Source: Pelobacter sp. UBA6093 (lineage in GTDB: Bacteria > Desulfobacterota > Desulfuromonadia > Desulfuromonadales > Syntrophotaleaceae). From it: a stretch of 46,704 nt of DNA. The DNA lies in NCBI GenBank assembly GCA_002435955.1, contig DIWZ01000031.1, positions 22,024-68,727 of the forward strand, in the 5' to 3' direction. The translations under genes and the position numbers were made by a program. The notes under the pieces are model-generated. The model ran no database searches. It was given only the letters and a program-made list of their open reading frames with translations, and was not told the origin of the DNA. Shown here piece by piece: positions 25,360-33,797 of the stretch; the stretch's first letter is position 1; each line of letters opens with the position of its first letter.

Positions 25360-26988
25360 CTAAGCGGAATGGGCGCCAAGAAGCCTTCCCTCAAGCAGTG
25401 CTTTTTCCATCGCCAACCCAGCCTGGGAGAGGAATATTTCCAGGGCCTCGGTATTGCCGACGGGACGATAATCCGGCAGGTTATCGCCATACAGAATGGC
25501 AACCACCCGCCCCTCACTGATGATTGGCCCAAGAAAGATTTCTTCAGGGATAACCCCGCCCAGTGCCCGGCATAAAAAATCATCCCATTTCTGGCCATCA
25601 AAATGGGAACGCATGGGGCATGGATGACTCAACATGCGGCTGAAAATTGAATCGCCATCGCGGGGAATGATAATATTGCGAATCGCTTCATCGGTTGCCC
25701 CGGATGGCAAGTCCACACCAAATTGGCCGATCCCGACAATGTTTTGCTCCTTGACGGAAAAAATGACCGCACGATTCATTACTTCGCTGGCAAAACGTAA
25801 CACCAGCAATATGATGCCCCCACCCAAGGCAGGATTATGCAATTCTTCCAGCATCCCCTTAAGGAGGTGCAGTCCGGGCGAATTGCGAAAAGGGGATGCA
25901 TCTTTTAGCTGCTGACGATTATTCGGTTGGTCATCTCCAGTCGCTTGTATCCCGTGTGGCGGGATAGCGACAGGAGCATCGGTGGAGTTAATCGCTGAAA
26001 ACAGTGTCTGCCCAAGCGCCGCAAGTGCCTGCCTGCCGCCTTCCTGACGCATGTCCAGATTTCGCGGTTTAGAGAAAATTTCGGGCATGCCCATATCCCA
26101 AACCTTACTTTCGGCATCGGAACAACGATGATCCGAAAGAGGCAGCACACGCATATCCGGGTAGGTGCTGCAAACCTTTTCCAGCAATTCGAGACCTCCG
26201 AGCAGCCCCTCACCATTCAAGCGCGGCATGATAAGGTCGATAATCGCCACCGGCTGTACCCCCACCAGGCGAGCCTTTTTAAGGCTGATCCAGAAATCGG
26301 CAGCCGTCTCAAACAATTCGACGGTCAGTCCCCGTTGCCTGAGATAGTTCCCCAATTCCTGTCGCAAACAGGGGTCATCATCGACGAACCATACCGGAGA
26401 AGAAGACAGTTTACGGGTTTTGGCTCTCGCATACTCCCCGGATTCGTCCTGCTCGGCACTGTCGGAAGGAGTTTGACCAGCGGCAGTATCCCCTGCTTCG
26501 TTTTGAGCTGCGGCCCCCAACTCTCGTTGATCAAGCCCTTCACCAAGCAACAGGTGGTGATTCCCCTCGGCAGGTGGCAGATCGGTTTCGCCCTCACACA
26601 GATCAAAGGAAAACGCGCCTTCTCTCCAAGCGGTCAGTTCCCCTAGGAATCTTTCCGCCAACTGCAGGGAAATACGGTTCACCGCATTCACGGAAACCCC
26701 GTAACGCTTTATAAGAACCTGCCCCAGATAAGGCGCGTCATCTTCCGAGAGCAGCTTCAGAGCATTATCGAGGGAAACCGGATCCAGCACCGCCTGAAGT
26801 TGCAGTTCCGCGATCAACGCGGGAATCACAAGCTCGGACGACAGCCGCACAAGTTCCCCATGCCAAAAGGCAATCGTCCACTCCTGCCCATGTCCGCTTA
26901 CCGTCAAACGACCGGATTTACGACTGAGATGGATGATTTTCAGGATGTCATCCAGACTCAAATCTGCCAACTGGCCGACCAAACTCAT
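25360..26988 (-). CDS. PATAN (DUF4388)-receiver-GAF-like protein
   Basis: 542-residue protein, first gene of the cluster. Residues 1-100 are a PATAN/DUF4388 domain (MSLVGQLADLSLDDILKIIH, SGRLTVSG). Residues about 195-330 are a receiver (VWFVDDDPCLRQ, with phosphoacceptor near 248 in VAIIDLIMPRLNG and a Lys in IFSKPR; a Ser takes the Thr position). Residues about 370-540 look GAF-like (GRVVAILYGDNLPDYRPVG). It probably receives phosphate from the adjacent CheA-type kinase. PATAN-REC proteins are frequent in Geobacter relatives and cyanobacteria, but the output here is unknown. Confidence 0.8.
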   Translation of the reverse strand: MSLVGQLADLSLDDILKIIHLSRKSGRLTVSGHGQEWTIAFWHGELVRLSSELVIPALIAELQLQAVLDPVSLDNALKLLSEDDAPYLGQVLIKRYGVSVNAVNRISLQLAERFLGELTAWREGAFSFDLCEGETDLPPAEGNHHLLLGEGLDQRELGAAAQNEAGDTAAGQTPSDSAEQDESGEYARAKTRKLSSSPVWFVDDDPCLRQELGNYLRQRGLTVELFETAADFWISLKKARLVGVQPVAIIDLIMPRLNGEGLLGGLELLEKVCSTYPDMRVLPLSDHRCSDAESKVWDMGMPEIFSKPRNLDMRQEGGRQALAALGQTLFSAINSTDAPVAIPPHGIQATGDDQPNNRQQLKDASPFRNSPGLHLLKGMLEELHNPALGGGIILLVLRFASEVMNRAVIFSVKEQNIVGIGQFGVDLPSGATDEAIRNIIIPRDGDSIFSRMLSHPCPMRSHFDGQKWDDFLCRALGGVIPEEIFLGPIISEGRVVAILYGDNLPDYRPVGNTEALEIFLSQAGLAMEKALLEGRLLGAHSA

Positions 26989-27080
26989 GAATCCACCTCT
27001 CGCATGACAAGATCTCCGGCCCGCACGTTAATCCTTACGGGACCGACTCGCAAGTGCCACAACAACCTCTGGAGAAAGGA

Positions 27081-28400
27081 TCATTCACGAGCTCCTCTAT
27101 CCTTGAATGTCAAGCGAATGGGACACCCTTCAAAACCAAATGCCTCACGCAACTTGTTGGACAGATAGCGCTCATAGGAAAAATGCACCCCGGTGGCGCG
27201 GTTACCAAAAATCACGAATGAAGGTGGCCGCACGCCGGTCTGGGTCATGTAATAAAATTTCAGACGTTTACCTTGCACCATGGGCGGAGCATGGGAAATC
27301 ACCGCCTCTTCAAGCACCCGGTTAAGTGGTCCGGTAGGTATCTGGCGGTTGAACTCTTCTGAAACCTTTTCGACATCGGCCATAATCTTGGAGACACGCT
27401 GCCCGCTCAGAGCCGATACAAACAATATGGGTGCAAACGGTATAAACTTGAAAGCCAGCCGCACTTTCTCGGTGAATTGCTTCATGGTACCCTGGTCCTT
27501 CTGCACGAGGTCCCATTTGTTGACCACCAGAATAACCGCTCTGTTCCGCTCCAGGGCATAGCCGGCAACGGTAAGATCCTGCTCCGTTACGCCTTCCTCG
27601 GCATCAAGCACCACCAGCACCACATGCGCCCGCTCCATGGCTTTGAGCGCATGGATAACGCTGTATTTCTCCAACCGCTGCTGAACGCGTCCCTTGCGAC
27701 GGATGCCCGCCGTATCGATCAGGACATAGCGTTTTTTATTGTAAACAAAAGGCGTGTCGATGCTATCGCGAGTTGTGCCGGCGGTGGGATTGGCCACCAG
27801 CCTTTCCGCGCCGATCATGCGGTTGATAAGGGACGATTTGCCAACATTGGGGCGACCGATCACGGCAAGCCGGGTTTCTCCATCGTTTTTGGAATCGACT
27901 TTGGCCGACGGCGGCAAGGCCTGGAGCACGGCATCCATCAGATCATCCATACCGCGACCATGCTCGGCGGACACGGCATAAAGCTGCTCAACACCCAAAG
28001 CGTAAAATTCCGTTGCGGCAGTTTCCTGAGAAATACCGTCAACCTTGTTGACCACATACAGCACGGGCTTGCCGCAGCGGCGCAGCATATCGGCTACTTC
28101 GTTATCCGACGGCGTCAACCCTTCCTTGGCATCGACCACAAACAGGATAACATCCGCTTCGTCCACCGCCAGTTGCGATTGTTCACGCATCTGCGTCAGC
28201 AACCGATCTTCACTGGCAGGCTCGAAACCGCCGGTATCGATTAAAACAAAAGGCGTATCGTAACGGGTTATCTGCGCATAGTTTCTGTCACGGGTTACGC
28301 CGGGGAAATTTTCGACAATGGCCCTCCTCGTACCGAGGATGCGATTAAAAAGAGTCGACTTGCCGACATTTGGACGTCCGACGATTGCAACAACTGACAT
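27081..28400 (-). CDS. der: Ribosome-assembly GTPase Der (EngA)
   Basis: Double-GTPase of 439 residues for 50S subunit maturation. Two Walker A motifs GRPNVGKS (residues about 8 and 185) and switch/DxxG motifs DTGG and DTAG. NKVD and NKWD guanine-specificity motifs. C-terminal KH-like domain from about 350. It follows era on the same strand. Confidence 0.96.
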   Translation of the reverse strand: MSVVAIVGRPNVGKSTLFNRILGTRRAIVENFPGVTRDRNYAQITRYDTPFVLIDTGGFEPASEDRLLTQMREQSQLAVDEADVILFVVDAKEGLTPSDNEVADMLRRCGKPVLYVVNKVDGISQETAATEFYALGVEQLYAVSAEHGRGMDDLMDAVLQALPPSAKVDSKNDGETRLAVIGRPNVGKSSLINRMIGAERLVANPTAGTTRDSIDTPFVYNKKRYVLIDTAGIRRKGRVQQRLEKYSVIHALKAMERAHVVLVVLDAEEGVTEQDLTVAGYALERNRAVILVVNKWDLVQKDQGTMKQFTEKVRLAFKFIPFAPILFVSALSGQRVSKIMADVEKVSEEFNRQIPTGPLNRVLEEAVISHAPPMVQGKRLKFYYMTQTGVRPPSFVIFGNRATGVHFSYERYLSNKLREAFGFEGCPIRLTFKDRGARE

Positions 28401-28464
28401 TTTCCAGACCTATCATATAAATGGAACAAACAGAAAACGCTCTGTCATTTTGCCCATATGGCGC

Positions 28465-29376
28465 CTACTCGTAACCAAACCGTTTAAGCTGCCGGCGCTC
28501 TTCCGTCCAGTTCTTTTCCACCTTGACCAGCAGATCGAGAAAAACCCGGGTGCCCAGCATACGCTCAATATCGAAGCGTGCCGCCTTGCCGATGGTCTTG
28601 ATCTTTTCCCCGCCGCGGCCTAGCACAATCTTCTTGTGCCCTTCGCGCGACACGTAAATACATGCTTCGATCACCACCAGATTTTTTTCCGGCTTTTCCT
28701 CAAAAACTTCCACCTCCACCGCCACCCCATGGGGGATCTCCTGCTGGGTGTGTTTGAGGATCTGCTCGCGAATCATTTCCGCAGCGATAAAACGCTCCGG
28801 CATATCGGTAATCATATCTTCCGCATAATAGCGGGGACCTTCGGGGAGATACTTCACCAAGGTGGCAGCCAGTTTATCGGTGCCTTCCCCCGTAAGAGCG
28901 GATACGGGCAAAATTTCTGCAAACGGGAACTTGCGCGAATAGGTCTCGATAAGGGGCAGCAGATTCGGGCGAGGGACAAGATCGATCTTATTGATGATCA
29001 GGACAACCGGCACCTTACTGCGTGCCACCTGCTCCAGTACATAATCGTCGCCGCCCCCGGGTTGATCGTTGGCTTCCACCAGCAGAAGTGCAACATCCAC
29101 ATCGCCGCAGGTGCTCAGCGCCTGATCCACCATATAGCGATTAAGCAGCCCTTTGGCCTTATGCACCCCAGGCGTATCGAGAAACAACAGTTGCGCATCG
29201 GGAAGGTTGCATATGCCCAGAATACGATTGCGCGTTGTTTGCGGTTTATTCGAAGTGATGGCGATCTTCTGTCCGAGGACAGAATTCAACAACGTCGATT
29301 TGCCCACATTGGGCCGCCCCATAATGGCGATAAAGCCGGAGCGGAACCCTTTTTCAGACCCGTTGTCATTTTTCAA
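28465..29376 (-). CDS. era: GTPase Era (TTG start)
   Basis: 16S rRNA-binding GTPase of 303 residues. Walker A GRPNVGKS (near residue 20), DTPG, NKID and a C-terminal KH domain (KIVLGRGGEKIKTIG). The open frame runs 111 nt further upstream, but that would overlap the preceding gene. The TTG at 29,376 follows GGGAG by 11 nt, starts 4 bp after the upstream stop and gives the family length. Confidence 0.93.
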   Translation of the reverse strand: MKNDNGSEKGFRSGFIAIMGRPNVGKSTLLNSVLGQKIAITSNKPQTTRNRILGICNLPDAQLLFLDTPGVHKAKGLLNRYMVDQALSTCGDVDVALLLVEANDQPGGGDDYVLEQVARSKVPVVLIINKIDLVPRPNLLPLIETYSRKFPFAEILPVSALTGEGTDKLAATLVKYLPEGPRYYAEDMITDMPERFIAAEMIREQILKHTQQEIPHGVAVEVEVFEEKPEKNLVVIEACIYVSREGHKKIVLGRGGEKIKTIGKAARFDIERMLGTRVFLDLLVKVEKNWTEERRQLKRFGYE

Positions 29377-29380
29377 GGTA

Positions 29381-30490
29381 TTATAAACTCCCGATAAAAG
29401 CTGGCGCCCCATCATCCATGGAATCGGCAGCTGTTGATAATGGTTGCAAATAGCAGGCCTGCGACATGACATCGTAGTTTCGACCAAGCATGATGAAGGT
29501 TTCGCGCATCACACCGTCCGCGGCGACCATTTCGAATGAATCGAACTGTCGCATCAGATAGTCGGAATTTGACCTGCGGTGACCATGAGCGTCACTCAGA
29601 TCCGCAAAAGCCACCTGCACCTGCCGCCCTCCCGATGACCGGGCCGCGGACTCCAGGGCACGCCGCCAGAGTCGAGACCGCACCAACTGACCAAAGGCGG
29701 GGTGATAGGGACCGTCGACAACCGCCCCTTCGCCATCCAACTCATGAGAAGACTGCAGTCCCAAGCGGATAACCGGTATGCCGGAATTGCGGCAATGCCA
29801 CAGGAGTTCGGCGCACAGATCAACGGCCTGCTCGAGAGTCAGCGGTGCGTAGTGTCCTTCCCGCCAGGATTGTTCCAATGCAGTGCCCGCCAGCACCACG
29901 GTTGGGTAGATGCGCAAAAAGTCGGGACGCAGACTCAAGGCCTGCGCCAGCGAATAGCGGGCTTCTGCAAAATCCCCCCCGGGCAATCCCGGCATCAACT
30001 GCAATCCGACACGCATACCCTTGTTGCGTAACTGCAGGACCGATTGCCTCGCGTCGTGAGGCCCGTGACCGCGCTGCGACAGACGCAACACCTCCGGGGA
30101 AAACGACTGGCAACCGAGCTCCACAGTCGTCACGCCCCCCGTTTTCAGCCGCGCCACAACCTCGGGACTACAGGCGTCGGGGCGGGTCGAAATCCGGATA
30201 CCGCCTACCTGCCCCGCCTGAATAAATGGCGTCACGCACGCCAGATAGTCCCGCTGCAGGGAAACATCAAGCAGCGTAAAGCTGCCGCCGTAAAATGCAA
30301 CCTCACCTGAACTCTGTGGAGGCAAGATGGAAGCGAGTTGTTGTGCCACTTGCGCAGGGGTGGGAGCGTTGGGAACACCGCTGATTCGGTGTTGCTGGCA
30401 AAAAACACAGCGCTGCTCGCAACCTTGGTGAGGAATAAAAAAGGGGAAGATAGTCATGTCCAGGGATGGATTGCCCTTGCAACCCTCCAT
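29381..30490 (-). CDS. Elp3-like radical SAM protein
   Basis: About 369 residues. The [4Fe-4S]-binding CEQRCVFC motif (CxxxCxxC) lies near residue 24, preceded by IFPFFIPHQG, with GEVAFYGGSFT and LGCQSF typical of Elp3-type radical SAM cores. No acetyltransferase domain follows, so it belongs to the YhcC/Elp3-like group rather than Elp3 itself. ATG 30,490 has GAGGTG 6 nt upstream; a GTG at 30,499 and an ATG at 30,457 are alternatives. It lies between rnc and era, a conserved position in this lineage. Substrate unknown. Confidence 0.85.
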   Translation of the reverse strand: MEGCKGNPSLDMTIFPFFIPHQGCEQRCVFCQQHRISGVPNAPTPAQVAQQLASILPPQSSGEVAFYGGSFTLLDVSLQRDYLACVTPFIQAGQVGGIRISTRPDACSPEVVARLKTGGVTTVELGCQSFSPEVLRLSQRGHGPHDARQSVLQLRNKGMRVGLQLMPGLPGGDFAEARYSLAQALSLRPDFLRIYPTVVLAGTALEQSWREGHYAPLTLEQAVDLCAELLWHCRNSGIPVIRLGLQSSHELDGEGAVVDGPYHPAFGQLVRSRLWRRALESAARSSGGRQVQVAFADLSDAHGHRRSNSDYLMRQFDSFEMVAADGVMRETFIMLGRNYDVMSQACYLQPLSTAADSMDDGAPAFIGSL

Positions 30491-30511
30491 TGAAGACACC
30501 TCACGTTGCGC

Positions 30512-31210
30512 TCAATCTCCAAAATGGTCCAATGCCTGCTTGGCGGCGGCCTGCTCGGCGGACTTTTTGCTGTGTCCTTGCCCCTGCCCGATGGAAGCTT
30601 CCCGAAAATGCGCTTCGACAGTGTAGGAACGCTGATGAGGAGGCCCTTCTGAACCCACCAGCACATACTGGGGAACTTCCCCGAATTGGGCTTGCATCCG
30701 CTCCTGCAGCCGGGTTTTGTAATCGACTCCCGCCTTGCGGCGCGCGGCCCGCTGAATGCTCTCGGAAAACAGGAATTCGATGACCTGTCTGGCGCATTCG
30801 AAGCCGCCATCGCAAAATACAGCGCCAAGCAAGGCCTCAAGCGTATTGGCAAGCAGGCTGCTTTTGCGCCGCCCGCCACTGCGTTCCTCGCCCTTGCCAA
30901 GATGCATATAATCGCCCAGTCCGACTGCTTTGCCGATGACAGCCAGACCTTTTTCGCTGACAACCTCGGACCGGATGCGCGTCAACTCCCCTTCGGGCAG
31001 TTGTGGAAAGAAACGAAACACATAATGACTGACAACCAGTCCCAACACCGCATCGCCAAGAAATTCGAGTCTCTCGTTATCAGGAGCCGACCGGTCGTTC
31101 TGTTCATTACTGAACGATTTATGTGACAAGGCCTCCAGAAGGAGCGCCTTATCATCAAACTCGTAATGGATGGTTTTTTCCAGTAGCAAATCGCTTTTAG
31201 CTTCGACCAA
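30512..31210 (-). CDS. rnc: Ribonuclease III (TTG start)
   Basis: dsRNA-specific endonuclease for rRNA processing, 232 residues. The signature ERLEFLGDAVLG near residue 46 and the catalytic acidic residues in NTLEALLGAVFCDGGF are present. A C-terminal dsRNA-binding domain starts near residue 160 (YKTRLQERMQAQ, HSKKSAEQAAAKQAL). Start TTG at 31,210 has GGAGGG 6 nt upstream. First gene of the rnc-era-der unit, with a promoter in the gap. Confidence 0.95.
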   Translation of the reverse strand: MVEAKSDLLLEKTIHYEFDDKALLLEALSHKSFSNEQNDRSAPDNERLEFLGDAVLGLVVSHYVFRFFPQLPEGELTRIRSEVVSEKGLAVIGKAVGLGDYMHLGKGEERSGGRRKSSLLANTLEALLGAVFCDGGFECARQVIEFLFSESIQRAARRKAGVDYKTRLQERMQAQFGEVPQYVLVGSEGPPHQRSYTVEAHFREASIGQGQGHSKKSAEQAAAKQALDHFGD

Positions 31211-31260
31211 AAGATTCCCTCCGGGCGGTATCAGACCACGCGTACAAACAACGCAACGGA

Positions 31261-31290
31261 ATTATATACGAAACCGCGCCATGACCGCAA
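31261..31290 (-). promoter_or_regulatory. Sigma-70-type promoter for rnc
   Basis: On the minus strand a perfect -10 TATAAT (31,261-31,266) has an upstream TTGCGG at an 18-nt spacing (31,285-31,290). It lies about 50 bp before the rnc start. Confidence 0.6.
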
Positions 31291-31308
31291 CGCCATCAAG
31301 TATGCCAG

Positions 31309-31347
31309 AAAAAAAACAAAAAGGGCTGGCTATATATGCCAACCCTT
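31309..31347 (-). terminator. Intrinsic terminator of the tRNA operon
   Basis: On the minus strand AAGGGTTGGC-ATATATA-GCCAGCCCTT (one wobble) is followed by a T-rich tail. It closes the transcription unit of tRNA-Pro/tRNA-Arg 9 bp after the tRNA-Arg gene. Confidence 0.9.
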
Positions 31348-31355
31348 CAACTCTC

Positions 31356-31432
31356 TGGCGCGCCAGGAAGGACTCGAACCCTCGACCCTGTGATTAGAAG
31401 TCACATGCTCTATCCAGCTGAGCTACTGGCGC
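31356..31432 (-). tRNA. tRNA-Arg (anticodon TCT)
   Basis: Complete 77-nt gene on the minus strand: acceptor GCGCCAG/CTGGCGC, anticodon loop CTTCTAA giving TCT, T-loop TTCGAGT, CCA encoded. It is 5 nt downstream of a tRNA-Pro remnant, and its own promoter should lie beyond that remnant, where the sequence changes. Confidence 0.95.
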
Positions 31433-31437
31433 CAAAA

Positions 31438-31485
<48 letters not shown>

Positions 31486-31651
31486 CACCGGGAGACCGCC
31501 GAAATCCTTTTCTACACAAGCGACGATTGGCCAAAAAGCCTTGAAAAACAGGCATTCTAGCAATTTCCAGGGCATTTGCAATCCCACGCATCGGGATGCA
31601 AAAATGGTCAAAATCGGATAGTATTTTTGGCTGAATGTAGTACCAAGATAG

Positions 31652-32080
31652 TACCCGCCCGCGATACGTTCCCGCCTGTTTCGTGACGGCCAAGGCCCGC
31701 ACCTTCTGCTGCGGGAACTGATCACAAATGACCACTTCCTTGTCCATTGCCCGAGCGGCTACCGAGGTCGAAAAGGAGAATTGTGGTACGTCCGGTTGCT
31801 GCCGCCGCTGATGCCCAAGCAAGCCGCCTACTGGATCGCCATGACGACGCCGTATGTTCTGATAGAGACGACCGAGGCAGACTGGATCGCCTTTCTCAAA
31901 CGAACGATGGTCCAGTGCGACGGCCCCAATGACTGGACTCGGCTTCGCAATTTACTCAAATTCGGCTTGGAGCCGAACTACTGGAACGAGTTTGTCTTCA
32001 AGGCTTACCACCATCACCAGCACGATGCGATCTTCCTGGCGGGCATTCCCGACATGAAGAACACATTGCCGCACGCCTAA
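31652..32080 (+). CDS. 5'-truncated hypothetical protein
   Basis: The frame is open from the codon after a TAG at 31,649 to the stop at 32,080 and reads as a natural protein. It has no good start or ribosome-binding site: PPAIRSRLFRDGQGPHLLL onward, with HCPSGYRGRKGELWYVR and PNYWNEFVFKAYHHHQHD. I do not recognise the family; it resembles uncharacterised planctomycete proteins only in composition. The lack of a start suggests that the gene was cut at the junction with the tRNA remnant. The 166 bp between the remnant and this frame hold no recognisable gene. Confidence 0.45.
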   Translation, partial: YPPAIRSRLFRDGQGPHLLLRELITNDHFLVHCPSGYRGRKGELWYVRLLPPLMPKQAAYWIAMTTPYVLIETTEADWIAFLKRTMVQCDGPNDWTRLRNLLKFGLEPNYWNEFVFKAYHHHQHDAIFLAGIPDMKNTLPHA

Positions 32081-32140
32081 GAAACCAATCAGGACAAGAT
32101 TGCGACTGATGGTATGGCTGGCGGCAGTATAGAGGATGCC

Positions 32141-32415
32141 ATGACAACCGTAACGAATCAACGCGACCGCCAACGTGGCGCCCTTCTCGGCCTTGCCGTC
32201 GGCGATGCGCTCGGCGCCGCCGTCGAGTTTCGGAGCCCCGGCAGCTTCCCCGAGGTCACTGGTTTTCGGGGAGGGGGCCCTCATGGGCTGAATCCCGGCG
32301 AATGGACCGACGATACGAGCATGGCGCTGGCGCTGGCCGACAGCATCGCCCAAGTCGGCTGGGATATCAACGACCAGGCCACTCGCTACGTGAGGTGGTG
32401 ACGCGGCGGCGAATA
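32141..32415 (+). pseudogene. ADP-ribosylglycohydrolase, N-terminal fragment
   Basis: From ATG 32,141 the first 86 codons read as the N terminus of the ADP-ribosylglycohydrolase (DraG/ADPRH) family: RGALLGLAVGDALGAAVEF, then EWTDDTSMALALADSI with the metal-binding T-D-D. The frame stops at TGA after RYVRW, where homologues continue WRxGEYS. The next codons read RGGE and then TAG, so two nonsense changes are likely inside an otherwise recognisable gene. The missing C-terminal part of such an enzyme lies on the same strand 8 kb away (40,342-40,791). Confidence 0.75.
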
Positions 32416-32487
32416 GGAGCCCCGCCTAACCGCTCCCCATCGCACCCGATGCCAGGAAATCTTGCCGCACTGAAATGATTGCGGCAA

Positions 32488-32516
32488 TTGACCCAGGGGC
32501 TGCACCGGGTTAGACT
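32488..32516 (+). promoter_or_regulatory. Candidate promoter of the dockerin/PEP-CTERM gene
   Basis: TTGACC (32,488-32,493), a 17-nt spacer and TAGACT (32,511-32,516), about 70 bp upstream of the start codon. By eye only. Confidence 0.4.
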
Positions 32517-32583
32517 ATGGACCAGGCGAAGTTCCTCCTCTTGGGTCGTCCACTTCGGTGGCCGCGACCGGCGGAAGACAATC

Positions 32584-33741
32584 ATGAGCCGGAGTGTATC
32601 TTTTTTTGCCGTCGTTCTGTTTCTGTTCACCTGCCTTGGGTCGGGCGTAAGTCTCGCAATCGGCATCCGCATTGACCACCAGGACACCGATCTGACCTCG
32701 CTCAGCCTGGCGATGGTCGCGCGAGCCAAGGCCGACTTGCACATCGCCTACGGTCACACGTCCCATGGCTCCCAGGTCACCGAAGGCATGACCGCGATGA
32801 ACACATTCATCAACGGCGGCGGCCTCGGCATGAGTTGCCCGGCCGATACGTTCAGGTGGAACGACGGGCCCATGGCCGGCGTGCTCGACCTGGACGACTA
32901 CTTCGCGCCGGGTGATCTGGGCAATCCCGACTACACGACCTGGGCGGCGCACACGCGAACGTATCTCGACACTCCGGCCAATGCCGACGTGAACGTGGTG
33001 ATGTGGTCCTGGTGCGGCCAGGCCGACACCACCGAGGCGAACATCGACCTGTACCTGGGCCTCATGACGCAACTGGAGGTTGACTATCCCGACGTGACGT
33101 TTGTCTATATGACCGGACACGTGAACGGGTGCAGCACGACGGGCAACCTGTTCTTGCGGAACCAACAGATTCGCGACTTTTGCGAGGCCAACGACAAGGT
33201 CCTCTATGACTTTGCCGACATCGAGAGCTGGGACCCTGACGGCGACTATTACGGCGACAAGCTGGTGCTGGACGATTGCTCTTACGACTCGGACGGCAAC
33301 GGCAGCCGCGATCGCAATTGGGCCATCGACTGGCAGAACAGCCACACGCTGGGCGTCGATTGGTTCAACTGCTCCTGTGCCCACAGCCAGCCGCTCAACG
33401 GCAACCGCAAGGCCTACGCCGCCTGGGCTCTGTGGACCTCGCTGGCCGCCGCGATCGATTCGCTGCCCGGCGACGCGAGCTACGACGGCCGGGTCGACGA
33501 GGCGGATGCTGCAATCCTGGCCGAGCATTGGGGGCAGGGCGACGCGGCCTGGGCCGACGGCGACTTCAATAGTGATGGGCTGGTCAATGCCCTCGATGCG
33601 GCGATCCTCGCGGCCAACTGGGGCTATAACGCGACAACCGAGCAATCCAACCCTTCAACGGCCGTGCCGGAGCCGGGCGTGTTGGCGATGGTGGCTTGCT
33701 TGGTTCTGCTGGCTGGTGGTCGCTGGTGGCGAGTGGCGTGA
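32584..33741 (+). CDS. Secreted protein with dockerin-type repeats and PEP-CTERM anchor
   Basis: 385 residues from ATG 32,584. Residues 1-26 are a signal peptide. Residues about 27-295 are an unassigned extracellular domain with motifs YGHTSHGSQVTEGM, VVMWSWCGQ and FVYMTGHV. Residues about 300-355 contain two Ca-binding dockerin-I-like repeats (DASYDGRVDEADAAIL and DFNSDGLVNALDAAIL). The end VPEPGVLAMVACLVLLAGG plus a basic tail is a PEP-CTERM exosortase sorting signal. The dockerin plus PEP-CTERM combination is typical of planctomycetes. I infer export and surface processing; the enzymatic role of the main domain is unknown. Confidence 0.78.
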   Translation: MSRSVSFFAVVLFLFTCLGSGVSLAIGIRIDHQDTDLTSLSLAMVARAKADLHIAYGHTSHGSQVTEGMTAMNTFINGGGLGMSCPADTFRWNDGPMAGVLDLDDYFAPGDLGNPDYTTWAAHTRTYLDTPANADVNVVMWSWCGQADTTEANIDLYLGLMTQLEVDYPDVTFVYMTGHVNGCSTTGNLFLRNQQIRDFCEANDKVLYDFADIESWDPDGDYYGDKLVLDDCSYDSDGNGSRDRNWAIDWQNSHTLGVDWFNCSCAHSQPLNGNRKAYAAWALWTSLAAAIDSLPGDASYDGRVDEADAAILAEHWGQGDAAWADGDFNSDGLVNALDAAILAANWGYNATTEQSNPSTAVPEPGVLAMVACLVLLAGGRWWRVA

Positions 33742-33797
33742 CGGGTGACCGGTGACAGGTGACAGGTGGGTGAGATACGAAGCCGAAGGAGTACCCA

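Noticed and set aside
32515..33645. Long minus-strand frame opposite the PEP-CTERM gene, and a similar one opposite DUF4185 (33,828-35,051)
   Set aside because: High G+C gives long antisense frames; Val/Arg/His-rich text lacking any domain, while the plus strand has signal peptide, dockerin and PEP-CTERM motifs.
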